Positions 17,106 through 25,692 of a stretch of 63,360 nucleotides of DNA are shown piece after piece (the stretch's first letter is position 1; every line of letters starts with the position of its first letter). Origin of the DNA: Proteobacteria bacterium SG_bin4. GTDB lineage: Bacteria; Pseudomonadota; Gammaproteobacteria; Burkholderiales; Nitrosomonadaceae. The notes beneath the pieces are model-generated. The model was not told the origin of the DNA. It worked only from the letters and a program-made list of their open reading frames with translations, and did not search any database. A program made the position numbers and the translations under genes. Location: assembly GCA_002083395.1 (NCBI GenBank), contig LWDH01000041.1:1-63360 (forward strand), read 5' to 3'.

Positions 17106-20100
17106 TTATGGTTGAAGTTTAGACCGCTCCCGCAATTTCTCATAAAGCTGCGCCGGGCCAAGCAGTATTTCTTGCATCCCGTTGCGCACTTTTTCTGAAT
17201 CCAGTGCCTGTTTGCTCATCGTGCTATGTGCTGCAAAAGCATCCATGATCGCATTCAGCAGTTCTTTAGCCAGATCGGGAGAATTTGAGAATTGTTCTTT
17301 GGTATTGTTGGAGGCTTGCTGAATGAGGATTTCTGATTCAAGCAGCTTCCCCTTGATCACATTGTTCACATAAACCAGCCGGTCATCTTCGGTAATATCG
17401 CCTTCGAACAAGTCATTCACTCTAGCAATAATTTCGTAGAGATGCGCTTTTTCCTTTTCCTGAACCGAGCCGCTGCCCGATTCGCTAATGGGTTGCAGCT
17501 TGGGGTACTCGCCATTATTGAGTGACAGCGTTCTTTTGCCTTGATGCTTCAGCGTATGGTGGGTGAGTATCACTTTCGAGAGGTCGATACCTTCCCGCTC
17601 GCGCCCAAATTCCAGCAGCGGCAGTAACCGCTTGTAAAAATAGAAGCGTTTTTCAATGGCGGTATTTCCATAATCAAATATCTGTGACAAAAAGGCATAC
17701 ATCCGCTGGAATGCCGTCATGTCGTGCTTGAACAACACCAGCGCATTCAATTCATTCTGGGCTTCTTCAGTTGTTTTGGCATCCTCTTTGGCTTGAGCTG
17801 TTTTCAATTTTTCCTGAGCAGCCTTGTACCGGTTTAACAGTCTTGATACTACCGGTTCCAGTGCAGCAGCCAAATCGCTTTGCTTAGAATTGGGATTAAA
17901 CTCAACTGCAACCACACGCTCGACCTCAAAATCGTCGTAATAACCGGCGGCATCGAGTTTCATGCGCAGATCATAAACAAGATGCGGGTCGGTGACTCCC
18001 GATAACTCGGCGGTATCGTAGTATGTTTTGAATGCGTTGAGTATTTCTTCCGGATCATTGACGAAATCGACAACATAAGTGGTATCTTTGCCGGGATAAG
18101 CGCGGTTTAACCGGGACAATGTTTGTACCGCCGCAATGCCTGCCAAGCGTTTATCAACATACATGCCGCATAGGAGTGGTTGATCGAATCCCGTCTGGAA
18201 TTTGTTGGCCACCAGCAGGATTTGAAACTCATCCGTGTCAAACGCATCGCGGATATCGCGCCGCTTTAAGTTCGGATTCAAGGTTTGGCTGGTTTCCGTG
18301 AAAGGTTCGGGGCCGGATTGCGGATCGTTGACTTCACCCGAAAAAGCCACCAACGTGCTGATCTTGTAGCCTTGCGTTTGAATGTACTTATTAATGGCTA
18401 GTTGCCAGCGCACGGCTTCAAGACGGCTCGATACCACGACCATTGCTTTGCCTTGTCCATCCAGCAGTGGCGCCACATTGTCACGGAAGTGTTCCACGAC
18501 GACCTGTACTTTCTGGCTGATGTTGTAGGGGTGCAGTTTGACCCAGCGCATGATCCCCTTCAGCGCTTCGCTGCGTTCCACTTCCTTTTCGTCGAGTTCT
18601 TGGCCGTTATGCGCCAGTTTGAACGCCAGCTTATACGGTGTGTAATTCTGTAACACATCCAGGATGAAGCCTTCTTCTATTGCTTGACGCATCGAGTAGA
18701 CATGAAACGGTACCGGTAAATTATCGTCGCTCGCCGGTAAATCTGGATTGGGTCGGCGGCCAAACAGTTCCAGAGTCTTGGCTTTGGGGGTAGCGGTAAA
18801 AGCGACATAACTGATGCCGCCATCAACCGAACGTGCAGCCATTTGCGCAGCCAGTAAATCTTCGGTGCTGATTTCACCGCCGTCGTTTAATTCCTGTAAT
18901 TCTTCGGCGGATAAAACCGCCTTGAGCTTGGCCGCTGCTTCGCCGGTTTGTGATGAATGCGCTTCATCGGCAATGACGGCAAAGCGCTTGCCTTGTGTCG
19001 CTGCCAGTTCTTCTACGGCTTTCAGCGCAAAAGGAAAGGTTTGGATGGTGCAAACCACAATTTTCTTGCCGCCCGCGAGTGCTTTTGCCAATTCTGCACT
19101 TTTACTGGCACTTTCACCCTTGATCGTCGCCACCACACCGGTTGTACGCTGGAAGTCAAAAATGGCATCCTGCAACTGACTATCCAATACTTCCCGGTCG
19201 GATACCACCAGCACGGTATCGAACAGCTTTTCGTGATTGGTTTTGTGTAGATCGGCGAGAAAATGCGCTGACCAGGCTATCGAATTGGTTTTGCCGGAAC
19301 CGGCTGAATGCTGAATCAGATATTTGCCGCCGGGGCCTTCCGTCAAAACGGCTGCCAGCAGTCTGCGGGTAGCATCCAATTGATGGTAACGCGGGAAAAT
19401 AATGCTCTTGATCTGTTTTTTGTCATCTTTCTCGGTTACCAGATAGCGGCCCAAAATCTCCAGCCAGCTATCACGCTCCCAAACACTCTCCCACAAATAC
19501 GCCGTGCGATGACCGCCTTTTTCATTCGGCGGATTGCCTGCTGCACTATCGTTTCCGCGATTGAAGGGCAGGAAATGGGTTTTTGCGCCTTCCAGCCGGG
19601 TAGTCATGCGCGCTTCCATGTTGCTGACGGCAAAATGCACCAACGCACCATTGGGAAACGATAGCAAAGGCTCACTGGCGCTTTGCCCTTTGGGACGCGG
19701 CAAGCGATCAAAACGGTATTGATCGACGGCATCATCGACCGATTGGGTGAAATCGGTTTTGAGTTCGACAGTCGCTACCGGAATGCCATTGAGAAAGAAC
19801 ACCAGATCAATCGCATTCTCGTTATGCAGCGAATAACGCACTTGGCGAATCACGCGTAATCGGTTCGCTTTATAGCGCTGGAGAATCTCCGGATTGATGG
19901 CTGAGGCGGGTTTGAATTGCGCCAACTCCAGAGATTGGCGCAGACCGATCATTTCTATGCCACGCCGCAAGACATCCAACGTACCGCGTTGATTAATAGA
20001 ATCGCGCAATCGAGTCAGCAATACGTCTGTTGCTTGTGCTCCGTGATTCTTCTGTAATGTTTCCCATGACTTGGGTTGGGTATCCTGAACCCAGGCGATG

Positions 20101-20228
20101 ACATCTGCCGGAAACAAGGCCCGGGACCGATCGTAATCCTTGGCGTCGCCTGCTGAGTACAGCCAGCCATTCGCGGCCAGATGGTCACATATTTCAGTCT
20201 CGAAACTGATTTCGTGATGAAGGCTCAC
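17106..20228 (-). CDS. hsdR: Type I restriction enzyme R subunit HsdR
   Basis: A 1040-residue HsdR from a GTG at 20228, chosen because AAAGGAGACC sits just before it and because longer starts overlap the toxin gene. The N-terminal PD-(D/E)xK nuclease ends in VELKTDF (E155, K157). The SF2 helicase-like motor has Walker A GSGKT (310-314), DEAH (421-424), a TATPK motif and a later QTGFDQP motif VI-like segment. HsdR, with two HsdM and one HsdS, translocates DNA and cuts unmethylated DNA at a distance. It is the last gene of hsdM-hsdS-phd-vapC-hsdR, ten bases after the toxin stop. Length and motifs look intact. Confidence 0.95.
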   Translation of the reverse strand: MSLHHEISFETEICDHLAANGWLYSAGDAKDYDRSRALFPADVIAWVQDTQPKSWETLQKNHGAQATDVLLTRLRDSINQRGTLDVLRRGIEMIGLRQSLELAQFKPASAINPEILQRYKANRLRVIRQVRYSLHNENAIDLVFFLNGIPVATVELKTDFTQSVDDAVDQYRFDRLPRPKGQSASEPLLSFPNGALVHFAVSNMEARMTTRLEGAKTHFLPFNRGNDSAAGNPPNEKGGHRTAYLWESVWERDSWLEILGRYLVTEKDDKKQIKSIIFPRYHQLDATRRLLAAVLTEGPGGKYLIQHSAGSGKTNSIAWSAHFLADLHKTNHEKLFDTVLVVSDREVLDSQLQDAIFDFQRTTGVVATIKGESASKSAELAKALAGGKKIVVCTIQTFPFALKAVEELAATQGKRFAVIADEAHSSQTGEAAAKLKAVLSAEELQELNDGGEISTEDLLAAQMAARSVDGGISYVAFTATPKAKTLELFGRRPNPDLPASDDNLPVPFHVYSMRQAIEEGFILDVLQNYTPYKLAFKLAHNGQELDEKEVERSEALKGIMRWVKLHPYNISQKVQVVVEHFRDNVAPLLDGQGKAMVVVSSRLEAVRWQLAINKYIQTQGYKISTLVAFSGEVNDPQSGPEPFTETSQTLNPNLKRRDIRDAFDTDEFQILLVANKFQTGFDQPLLCGMYVDKRLAGIAAVQTLSRLNRAYPGKDTTYVVDFVNDPEEILNAFKTYYDTAELSGVTDPHLVYDLRMKLDAAGYYDDFEVERVVAVEFNPNSKQSDLAAALEPVVSRLLNRYKAAQEKLKTAQAKEDAKTTEEAQNELNALVLFKHDMTAFQRMYAFLSQIFDYGNTAIEKRFYFYKRLLPLLEFGREREGIDLSKVILTHHTLKHQGKRTLSLNNGEYPKLQPISESGSGSVQEKEKAHLYEIIARVNDLFEGDITEDDRLVYVNNVIKGKLLESEILIQQASNNTKEQFSNSPDLAKELLNAIMDAFAAHSTMSKQALDSEKVRNGMQEILLGPAQLYEKLRERSKLQP

Positions 20229-20238
20229 CCGGTCTCCT

Positions 20239-20631
20239 TTATTTGTAGGGCAAACACGCTTGCAGCAATTCCGGCAAATGCTCAAATTCCGGGTCTTTAT
20301 GCACCAATGTTGCCTCCAATTCCCATGCCGTTGCTGCTATCCAGGCATCGGCGACCGATAGCGGATGCGTTGCTTTAATCGCGGCGGCCCGCTGTAAAAT
20401 ATCGGGGGACTCATGAATCCAGATCACCGGTAAAGCAAAACAGTCCGCATAGGCTTCACGTCCGGCGGCTTCACCCTCATCTTTCCAAACCCGGTAAAAC
20501 ACTTCCATCAAGGTCATGAAAGAGCCATAACAAGGCGAGCCATCGCTCAACAGCGCACTGACCCGGTCTGCTCCCGGTTCATTATCGCGCAGGGCCAGTA
20601 AAGCAGACGTATCCAGCAAGTAGCCGCTCAT
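20239..20631 (-). CDS. PIN-domain toxin (VapC family)
   Basis: A 130-residue PIN-domain protein with the acidic active-site pattern: D7 in LLDTSALLAL, E43 in TLMEVFYR, D94 in SVADAWIAATA and a late acidic residue in VHKDPEF. VapC toxins are Mg-dependent RNases that cut tRNA or rRNA and inhibit translation until bound by the antitoxin. The start overlaps the last four bases of the antitoxin gene (ATGA-type junction), so translation is coupled. Position inside a restriction-modification operon is unusual. The cellular RNA target cannot be read from sequence. Confidence 0.9.
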   Translation of the reverse strand: MSGYLLDTSALLALRDNEPGADRVSALLSDGSPCYGSFMTLMEVFYRVWKDEGEAAGREAYADCFALPVIWIHESPDILQRAAAIKATHPLSVADAWIAATAWELEATLVHKDPEFEHLPELLQACLPYK

Positions 20632-20909
20632 TCTTCCCGTTCGCGATCAGCCTTGCGATCTTCCAATAGCCGCTCGACCGCGCCGCCTTTGCCCTTGCCG
20701 CGAAAAGCCGCAACCGCCGCTTTGGCCTTTTCAATGTCAACCTGGCTTTGATTGATGGCTAACCGCTTGGTTAACTCATCGTATTCTTGTTGCGAAACCA
20801 CATAAACCACCGGACGGCCGCGCCGGGTGATAGTGACCGGTTCGCGTTGCGCCGCGTCGATCAGTTCCCCAAAATGATTTTGGGCTTCGACAGATGTCAT
20901 GATTCTCAT
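20628..20909 (-). CDS. Phd/YefM-family antitoxin
   Basis: A 93-residue antitoxin. The DNA-binding N-domain is typical: MTSVEAQNHFGELIDAAQRE followed by PVTITRRGRPVVYVVSQQEY. The C-terminal half is charged and helical, as expected for the toxin-wrapping tail. The ATG at 20909 has a GGGGGAT ribosome binding site; an upstream in-frame start at 20924 adds five residues with no support. It overlaps the toxin gene by four bases. Phd-type antitoxins repress their own promoter, so the 104-base gap before it probably holds that operator. Confidence 0.9.
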   Translation of the reverse strand: MRIMTSVEAQNHFGELIDAAQREPVTITRRGRPVVYVVSQQEYDELTKRLAINQSQVDIEKAKAAVAAFRGKGKGGAVERLLEDRKADREREE

Positions 20910-21013
20910 GGTTAAATCCCCCAAATAGCTAATTCAGCCATTATAGGTGTTTTGTTGAGTATGACAATACGGACGATAGCAAAGGGATTTCAGGGCGGAA
21001 ATCATTTTGCGGC

Positions 21014-22399
21014 TTATTCTACTGCCAGTTTGTCTGTTACCAGACTGCGCACGTCGATTTTGCCAGTAACGGCAGCTGAAATTAGAGCAGCGCGGCGTTC
21101 TTGTAACAACTCGATGGCACGGTTTGCTTCTACAGTGAGATTGTAAAACCTTGCGGTTTCGTTGGACAGAAAAGCAACGATGTCCGACTGTTCAGACAAG
21201 GGTGGAACCGCAATACTAAGATTTTTAACAATGTCAGTATTAAGATTCGGCTGTCCACCGCCTTGTTTCATTTCTGTCCTAAGACGTTCTGTTGTTGTAG
21301 ACAAGAAATGGTATACAAAAAGCACGTCCACTTTTTCTGCTAAGTCTTTAAATGCTAATACACCGTCATTTGCACAACAATTAATAGCTAGAATCTTGGG
21401 AACACCCAACGTAGCGCCACTATTGGTAAAGATTAGCGTGCCTGCTTCAAAAAATTGGCTGTTTTCTACCCCGGCTGAGGTTAAATATTCATTCACATCA
21501 CTCAGGTAAGCTTTTTCATCTTTGGTTATCTCTGCCACCGTAACCCAAGGTGTATTGCTTCCATCGATATTACCTGATGAAAAAAACTTTGGATCTCCCG
21601 CAGGTCGCGGTGATGCACCCCTGACTATTTTTGCTATGTGTCGTAACTGTTTAACATTCCAATGCTCTGGCACTTCACCCAACCATTCAATACCGGAATC
21701 CTTCATCGGCACACTAGGATTCAATCCCTTAGTAACAGCATGAGAAATAACTGCTTGCCGTTTTTCTTTCAGTAATTCGAGGAGCCGTTGTTGTTCGGCT
21801 ATCAGTTCATCAATTTTGGCGGTCTCACTTCTTAAGAATGACAAAATTTGGTTTTGCTCGTTTATCGGTGGTGTCAATACTGGTCGATTTATTAGTTTTT
21901 CTTTGGTAATGTGATTTAAGATCGCTCCTTTGCTTTCTACTTCGTCTAACCTCTTGTAGAAATCTACATCGGTCAACATTAGCTTCAAGTAAGCAGGCAG
22001 TATTTTTTTGATATCAGTTGACATCCTGGCTAATCGTTGATTAAGTATTCCAGGTTTAGGCACCGAAATAATCATGGCTCTGCCTAAAGTGCCAACAATG
22101 GGGAAAACGACATCATTTAAATTTACGAAGAATGCAGCCATTTCATTCCGCCTTGATTCTTTTAGGTATTGATTGAACGGCAGATCAAGGCTTTCAATCG
22201 CAACATGTTCGGGTGTTAGCACAAGAATGTCGCCTTCGTCAGAAAGTTCGGAAGTGATAAGACTGCTACCAAATGGACCTGCTTTATATCCATCTTTTGT
22301 CAGAACATATTTAATTCTTCTTACATCCCAATGCTCCGGCACCTCCCCCAACCATTCCACGCCACTATCCTTGTATTTCTCATAGCGCGGGAAACTCAT
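21014..22399 (-). CDS. hsdS: Type I restriction enzyme specificity subunit HsdS
   Basis: A 461-residue HsdS with two target-recognition domains, each reading one half of a bipartite DNA site. Each half opens with the same motif: DSGVEWLGEVPEHW at 11-24 and DSGIEWLGEVPEHW at 234-247. Each ends in the conserved spacer helix (QNQILSFLRSETAKIDELIA and QSDIVAFLSNETARFYNLTV). This circular symmetry is the hallmark of HsdS. The start codon overlaps the hsdM stop by four bases. Recognition sequence is not predictable from here. Both domains look complete. Confidence 0.95.
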   Translation of the reverse strand: MSFPRYEKYKDSGVEWLGEVPEHWDVRRIKYVLTKDGYKAGPFGSSLITSELSDEGDILVLTPEHVAIESLDLPFNQYLKESRRNEMAAFFVNLNDVVFPIVGTLGRAMIISVPKPGILNQRLARMSTDIKKILPAYLKLMLTDVDFYKRLDEVESKGAILNHITKEKLINRPVLTPPINEQNQILSFLRSETAKIDELIAEQQRLLELLKEKRQAVISHAVTKGLNPSVPMKDSGIEWLGEVPEHWNVKQLRHIAKIVRGASPRPAGDPKFFSSGNIDGSNTPWVTVAEITKDEKAYLSDVNEYLTSAGVENSQFFEAGTLIFTNSGATLGVPKILAINCCANDGVLAFKDLAEKVDVLFVYHFLSTTTERLRTEMKQGGGQPNLNTDIVKNLSIAVPPLSEQSDIVAFLSNETARFYNLTVEANRAIELLQERRAALISAAVTGKIDVRSLVTDKLAVE

Positions 22400-24138
22400 G
22401 CTGACAATCCTTTAATCATCGCCAGGATTCGGTCAGTGCATTGTTTCAAATCCGCATCAATTTCAGCCAATGATCGCGGTGGTTCAAATACATAAAAATG
22501 CCGGTTAAACGGTATTTCATAGCCGATCTTGGTTTTTTCATGATCAATCCAGGCATCGGGGACATGCGGCAATACTTCCCGCTTGAAATAATCCTCGATA
22601 TTCTCATTGAGCGGTACGTTTTCGGTGTCGCGCAGGTTGCTATCGGACTGTGGCTGGCCTTTTTGTTTTCCCTTTGAAGCCAAAACGATCTGTCCGTGCT
22701 CATCGCGCAATGGCCGTTCTACGGTAATGGTGCGATAGCCAAAGTCAGTATTCTTGAAAATCCGAGAAATCGGTTTCTTGCCTTCGTTTGCTTCGATGAA
22801 TTGCCCAAACAAGCGGGTGATTTCTGCAATATGGTCATCGGATAGCTCTTTACGTTTGGAACCCAAGCTTTTCCGCATCTTTTGCCAGTAACCTGATGCA
22901 TCGATCAATTGCACCAATCCCTTGCGGTGTTCCGGTTTGCGGTTGGAGAGTATCCATACATAGGTGGAAATGCCGGTGTTATAGAACATATCGGTCGGTA
23001 AACCGATGATGGCTTCCACCAGATCGTTTTCCAGCACATAGCGGCGGATTTCGCTTTCACCCGAACCCGCACCACCGGTAAAGAGCGGAGAACCATTCAG
23101 TACAATACCAAAACGGCTGCCGCCATCCACTGCGGGACGCATTTTACTGATCAGATGCAGCAGAAATAGTAACGAACCATCGGATACGCGCGGTAATCCT
23201 GGGCCAAAGCGGCCATTGAAACCTTGCGTTTCATGTTCCTTGCGAACTTCCTTTTCTACTTTCTTCCATTCCACGCCAAAGGGAGGATTGGAAAGCATGT
23301 AGTCGAATTTCTTGTGCAGGTGGCCATCATCGGAAAAAGTATTGCCAAAAACGATATTGGCCACATCCTGGCCTTTGATCAGCATGTCAGCTTTACAGAT
23401 GGCGTAGGATTCAGGATTCAACTCCTGGCCAAACATCGTCAAACGCGCATTTGGGTTGTGCTCGTATAAATATTCACCGGCCACCGATAACATGCCGCCT
23501 GTACCCGCTGCTGGATCGTAGATGGTTCGAACCACGCCGGGTTTGGCCAAAATGTCGTCATCTTCGATAAACAGTAGATTGACCATCAACTTGATCACCT
23601 CACGCGGGGTGAAATGCTCCCCAGCGGTTTCATTGGAAATTTCGGCAAACTTGCGGATCAGTTCTTCAAACACCAGCCCCATTTGGCTATTGCTAACCTT
23701 ATCCGGGTGCAGATCGACATTGGCAAAACGCTCGGTGACTTGATACAGCAATCCGGCTTTAGCCAAGCGCTCAACTTGCGTGTAAAAATCGAAATGTTCA
23801 AATATATCCCGCACCGCAACGGAAAAGCCCTGGATATAGGCAAACAGGTTTTCCTTAATGTGATCCTGATCGCCCATCAGCTTTCTCATATCCAGCGGTG
23901 AAATGTTGTAGAAGCTCTGGCCTGCTTTACGCAGCAAAAATGGCTCAGGATTTACGCCAGCACTCTGTTTATTCGAATATTCGGCTAATACAGTTTCTTT
24001 GGTCGATTCCAGCACGCAATCCAACCGGCGCAGTACCGTAAAAGGCAGAATTACCTTGCCGTATTCGGATTGTTTGTAGTCGCCACGCAAAAGATCAGCG
24101 ACCGACCAGATAAAGGCGGAAAGGGATTGATGATTCAT
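22396..24138 (-). CDS. hsdM: Type I restriction enzyme methyltransferase subunit HsdM
   Basis: A 580-residue N6-adenine methyltransferase. An N-terminal helical HsdM_N domain (about 1-130) precedes the catalytic domain, with the S-adenosylmethionine motif YDPAAGTGGM and the catalytic motif NPPFG. HsdM with HsdS protects host DNA and forms the core of the restriction complex. It heads the operon and overlaps hsdS by four bases. The 5' flank is short: a MITE ends only 39 bases upstream, so the promoter must lie in or next to that element. Confidence 0.96.
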   Translation of the reverse strand: MNHQSLSAFIWSVADLLRGDYKQSEYGKVILPFTVLRRLDCVLESTKETVLAEYSNKQSAGVNPEPFLLRKAGQSFYNISPLDMRKLMGDQDHIKENLFAYIQGFSVAVRDIFEHFDFYTQVERLAKAGLLYQVTERFANVDLHPDKVSNSQMGLVFEELIRKFAEISNETAGEHFTPREVIKLMVNLLFIEDDDILAKPGVVRTIYDPAAGTGGMLSVAGEYLYEHNPNARLTMFGQELNPESYAICKADMLIKGQDVANIVFGNTFSDDGHLHKKFDYMLSNPPFGVEWKKVEKEVRKEHETQGFNGRFGPGLPRVSDGSLLFLLHLISKMRPAVDGGSRFGIVLNGSPLFTGGAGSGESEIRRYVLENDLVEAIIGLPTDMFYNTGISTYVWILSNRKPEHRKGLVQLIDASGYWQKMRKSLGSKRKELSDDHIAEITRLFGQFIEANEGKKPISRIFKNTDFGYRTITVERPLRDEHGQIVLASKGKQKGQPQSDSNLRDTENVPLNENIEDYFKREVLPHVPDAWIDHEKTKIGYEIPFNRHFYVFEPPRSLAEIDADLKQCTDRILAMIKGLSA

Positions 24139-24172
24139 ACTTGCTTGCTTCAGTTTTTATTATTGGCTACAC

Positions 24173-24323
24173 ATTCAGAGACCTTTGCACGGTGTCATGA
24201 GCGATACGAGAATAAGGCAAAAATTTGCGAAAAAGCGGAGTTTACACGGAGTAAATGAGCATTTTTCGCGAATTTTTAACGCAATTATCGTGCCGCGTAG
24301 TAACCGTGCAAAGGTCTCATTCA
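24173..24323. mobile_element. 141-bp MITE with 15-bp TIRs and 5-bp target duplication
   Basis: Perfect 15-bp terminal inverted repeats GAGACCTTTGCACGG (24178-24192) and its complement (24304-24318) bound a 141-bp element flanked by the direct repeat ATTCA (24173-24177 and 24319-24323). The two halves are also largely complementary internally, so the whole element could fold into one long imperfect hairpin. No transposase is present, so it would have been moved in trans. The end sequence resembles that of some IS5-group insertion sequences, which is recollection and not a search. It sits 39 bases upstream of hsdM. Confidence 0.85.
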
Positions 24324-24529
24324 AACAGGTATCATAAGCTTAAATAAGCCTTATACCAAACCGCAAGTCTAGCAGGCCGTTGAAAAACTATCTGCGTTGC
24401 CGCTGCGGTGTTAAAAACGGCGTAACCTGATCAGCGGTGTCCGTAGATGTTCAACCCGCGCTGGCTGATGCGAGCAATGACTCGCCCGGGACTGAAGGCG
24501 GTTCTTTTGCGCATTGATGAATGCCATGA

Positions 24530-24569
24530 AAAAATCGCTGATGCCCGGAATGGGGAACCAGCGATTTTT
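24530..24569 (-). terminator. Intrinsic terminator after the chimeric microgene
   Basis: Perfect 11-bp arms AAAAATCGCTG (24530-24540) and CAGCGATTTTT (24559-24569) with an 18-base loop; A/T tracts on both sides make it functional in either direction. It is a diverged duplicate of the terminator at 25592-25631 behind the intact beta-helix gene. Confidence 0.8.
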
Positions 24570-24631
24570 AAGTAGATGAGTAGAATCGAATCGGGTAGCA
24601 GTAAATTCTTACACCGGTTCAATCCAGCCCA

Positions 24632-24775
24632 TTAGAACGGAAATGTCCATTCTTTGGTCCAGTCACTGCCGGCATCTTTAAACGCGCCGACATAGTCAAC
24701 CACGGTAAAGAAGCCATCGCTAACCGCAAATAACAAGCCGGTTACAAACAATAGGGCATTGACCGGAAATTTCAT
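24632..24775 (-). CDS. Chimeric 47-residue ORF: pstS start fused to beta-helix tail
   Basis: An uninterrupted 47-codon frame. Residues 1-17 (MKFPVNALLFVTGLLFA) match the pstS signal-peptide start with four substitutions. Residues 18-47 match the last 30 residues of the beta-helix protein at 25693-27294, ending in SDWTKEWTFPF versus SDWTREWTFPF. It has the pstS ribosome binding site and Pho-type promoter upstream and a copy of the beta-helix gene's terminator downstream, so it is a complete expression unit. It is probably the scar of a deletion or recombination within a former paralogous gene. A secreted or membrane micropeptide is possible, but the incomplete signal peptide (no AxA site) makes function doubtful. 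Confidence 0.6.
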   Translation of the reverse strand: MKFPVNALLFVTGLLFAVSDGFFTVVDYVGAFKDAGSDWTKEWTFPF

Positions 24776-25060
24776 ACCTTCTTCTCCTCTGAGCTATCAG
24801 TGAATGGAATTCGAATGAAATGAAATAGTAACCCGCCGATGTGACAAACCGATGACGTTCACATTGCAATGCAATTCCTCCAACGGCTGCCAGCAAGAAG
24901 CTGGCTGGGAGGTGCGGTAAGGGAAGTAAAAAAACATAAAACCCAATTCAACACGCCCACGGCCTCCGGGACCGTCGTGACGCTTTTTTATTTAAAGCGC
25001 TTGGGTCAAGCGGTTATCTATTTACATAGAAGGGAGCGTAGTGCTTTTTATGAGCAACAA
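24719..25060. repeat. Duplicated pst leader, copy B
   Basis: Second copy of the pstS start, ribosome binding site and upstream region (copy A at 16599-16925). Conserved parts include the GCCAGC / GCTGGC stem-loop (24889-24905) and the second hairpin near 24958-24974. Within that hairpin at least one base pair changed on both sides (A-T to G-C), which hints at selection on structure, though another position is not compensated. Confidence 0.85.
24824..24858 (-). promoter_or_regulatory. Second Pho box and -10, driving the chimeric ORF
   Basis: On the minus strand GTCAT-N6-GTCAC (24841-24856) retains both half-sites at the 11-base period; only the spacer changed relative to copy A. The TACTAT -10 is also kept ten bases downstream. 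Conservation of exactly these elements suggests the promoter may still work. Confidence 0.6.
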
Positions 25061-25081
25061 ACATCATAAATCTTCCGATCA

Positions 25082-25345
25082 TCAAATCTCATTACCTTGA
25101 TAACGTTTGATGGGTGGGATAGTGCGGGGCGCAAACTTATGCCGATGATTCAGCAATCGGCCCTTGGGCTTGTCCACAATAATGCCTATCAGTACATACA
25201 CAGAATAAAGATAGAGTCCTAAAAAAAGGCTTGAGATATTTTCCCAATCGACCGCCAATTCATAAAATGCAATACCGGTGGTAATACTTAGCAACACCAG
25301 ACACATACAGGCGGCTACGCGCGCTGTCAGATTATCAATTTGCAT
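25082..25345 (-). CDS. Small predicted membrane protein
   Basis: An 87-residue protein that I do not recognise. Two hydrophobic stretches (about 9-28, VAACMCLVLLSITTGIAF, and about 38-58, LFLGLYLYSVYVLIGIIV) predict two membrane spans, followed by a basic tail rich in Arg and His (about 60-87). I chose the ATG at 25345 because AGGGG lies seven bases before it; an upstream ATG adds eight residues. It lies just upstream of the duplicated pst leader in the same direction. Coding status is likely but not certain. Confidence 0.5.
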   Translation of the reverse strand: MQIDNLTARVAACMCLVLLSITTGIAFYELAVDWENISSLFLGLYLYSVYVLIGIIVDKPKGRLLNHRHKFAPRTIPPIKRYQGNEI

Positions 25346-25591
25346 ATACAACCCCTGTTCAAAGTTCAAGCTGGAGCATGAAACCTATTCCCAGTGCCCA
25401 TAACACCGTAACACTCAAGCGGTATCGATGCGGCTTCGGCTTTGGATGGTTTTTCCAGCTTACGGTTTTAGAAAGCAACCTGCTTTACAGCTTGCTAATT
25501 TACCGGCACTCCATGAAATACCGATGTCAGCTCAATGAATTCTGGATGAACGCTGAATGACAGCATTGCTTTGAATCGACGGCTTCAATGA

Positions 25592-25631
25592 AAAAATCGC
25601 TGGTGCCCGGACAGCGGAACCAGCGATTTTT
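25592..25631 (-). terminator. Intrinsic terminator after the beta-helix gene
   Basis: A perfect 12-bp stem (25592-25603 with 25620-25631), loop of 16, flanked by A- and T-runs. It lies 62 bases after the beta-helix stop codon. A diverged copy sits at 24530-24569. Confidence 0.85.
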
Positions 25632-25692
25632 AAGTTGAGGGCTAGAATCGAACGTGTAATCGTAAATTCTTACAACGAGCCGATTAAACCGA

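Noticed and set aside
20229..20285. Longer HsdR N-terminus (extra 19 residues)
   Set aside because: It would overlap the toxin gene by 47 bases, while a GTG with a strong ribosome binding site lies just after the toxin stop.
24178..24318. Reading the 141-bp inverted-repeat element as a rho-independent terminator for hsdM-side genes
   Set aside because: Terminal repeats, target duplication and length fit a MITE; it lies upstream of hsdM and nothing transcribed toward it needs a terminator.
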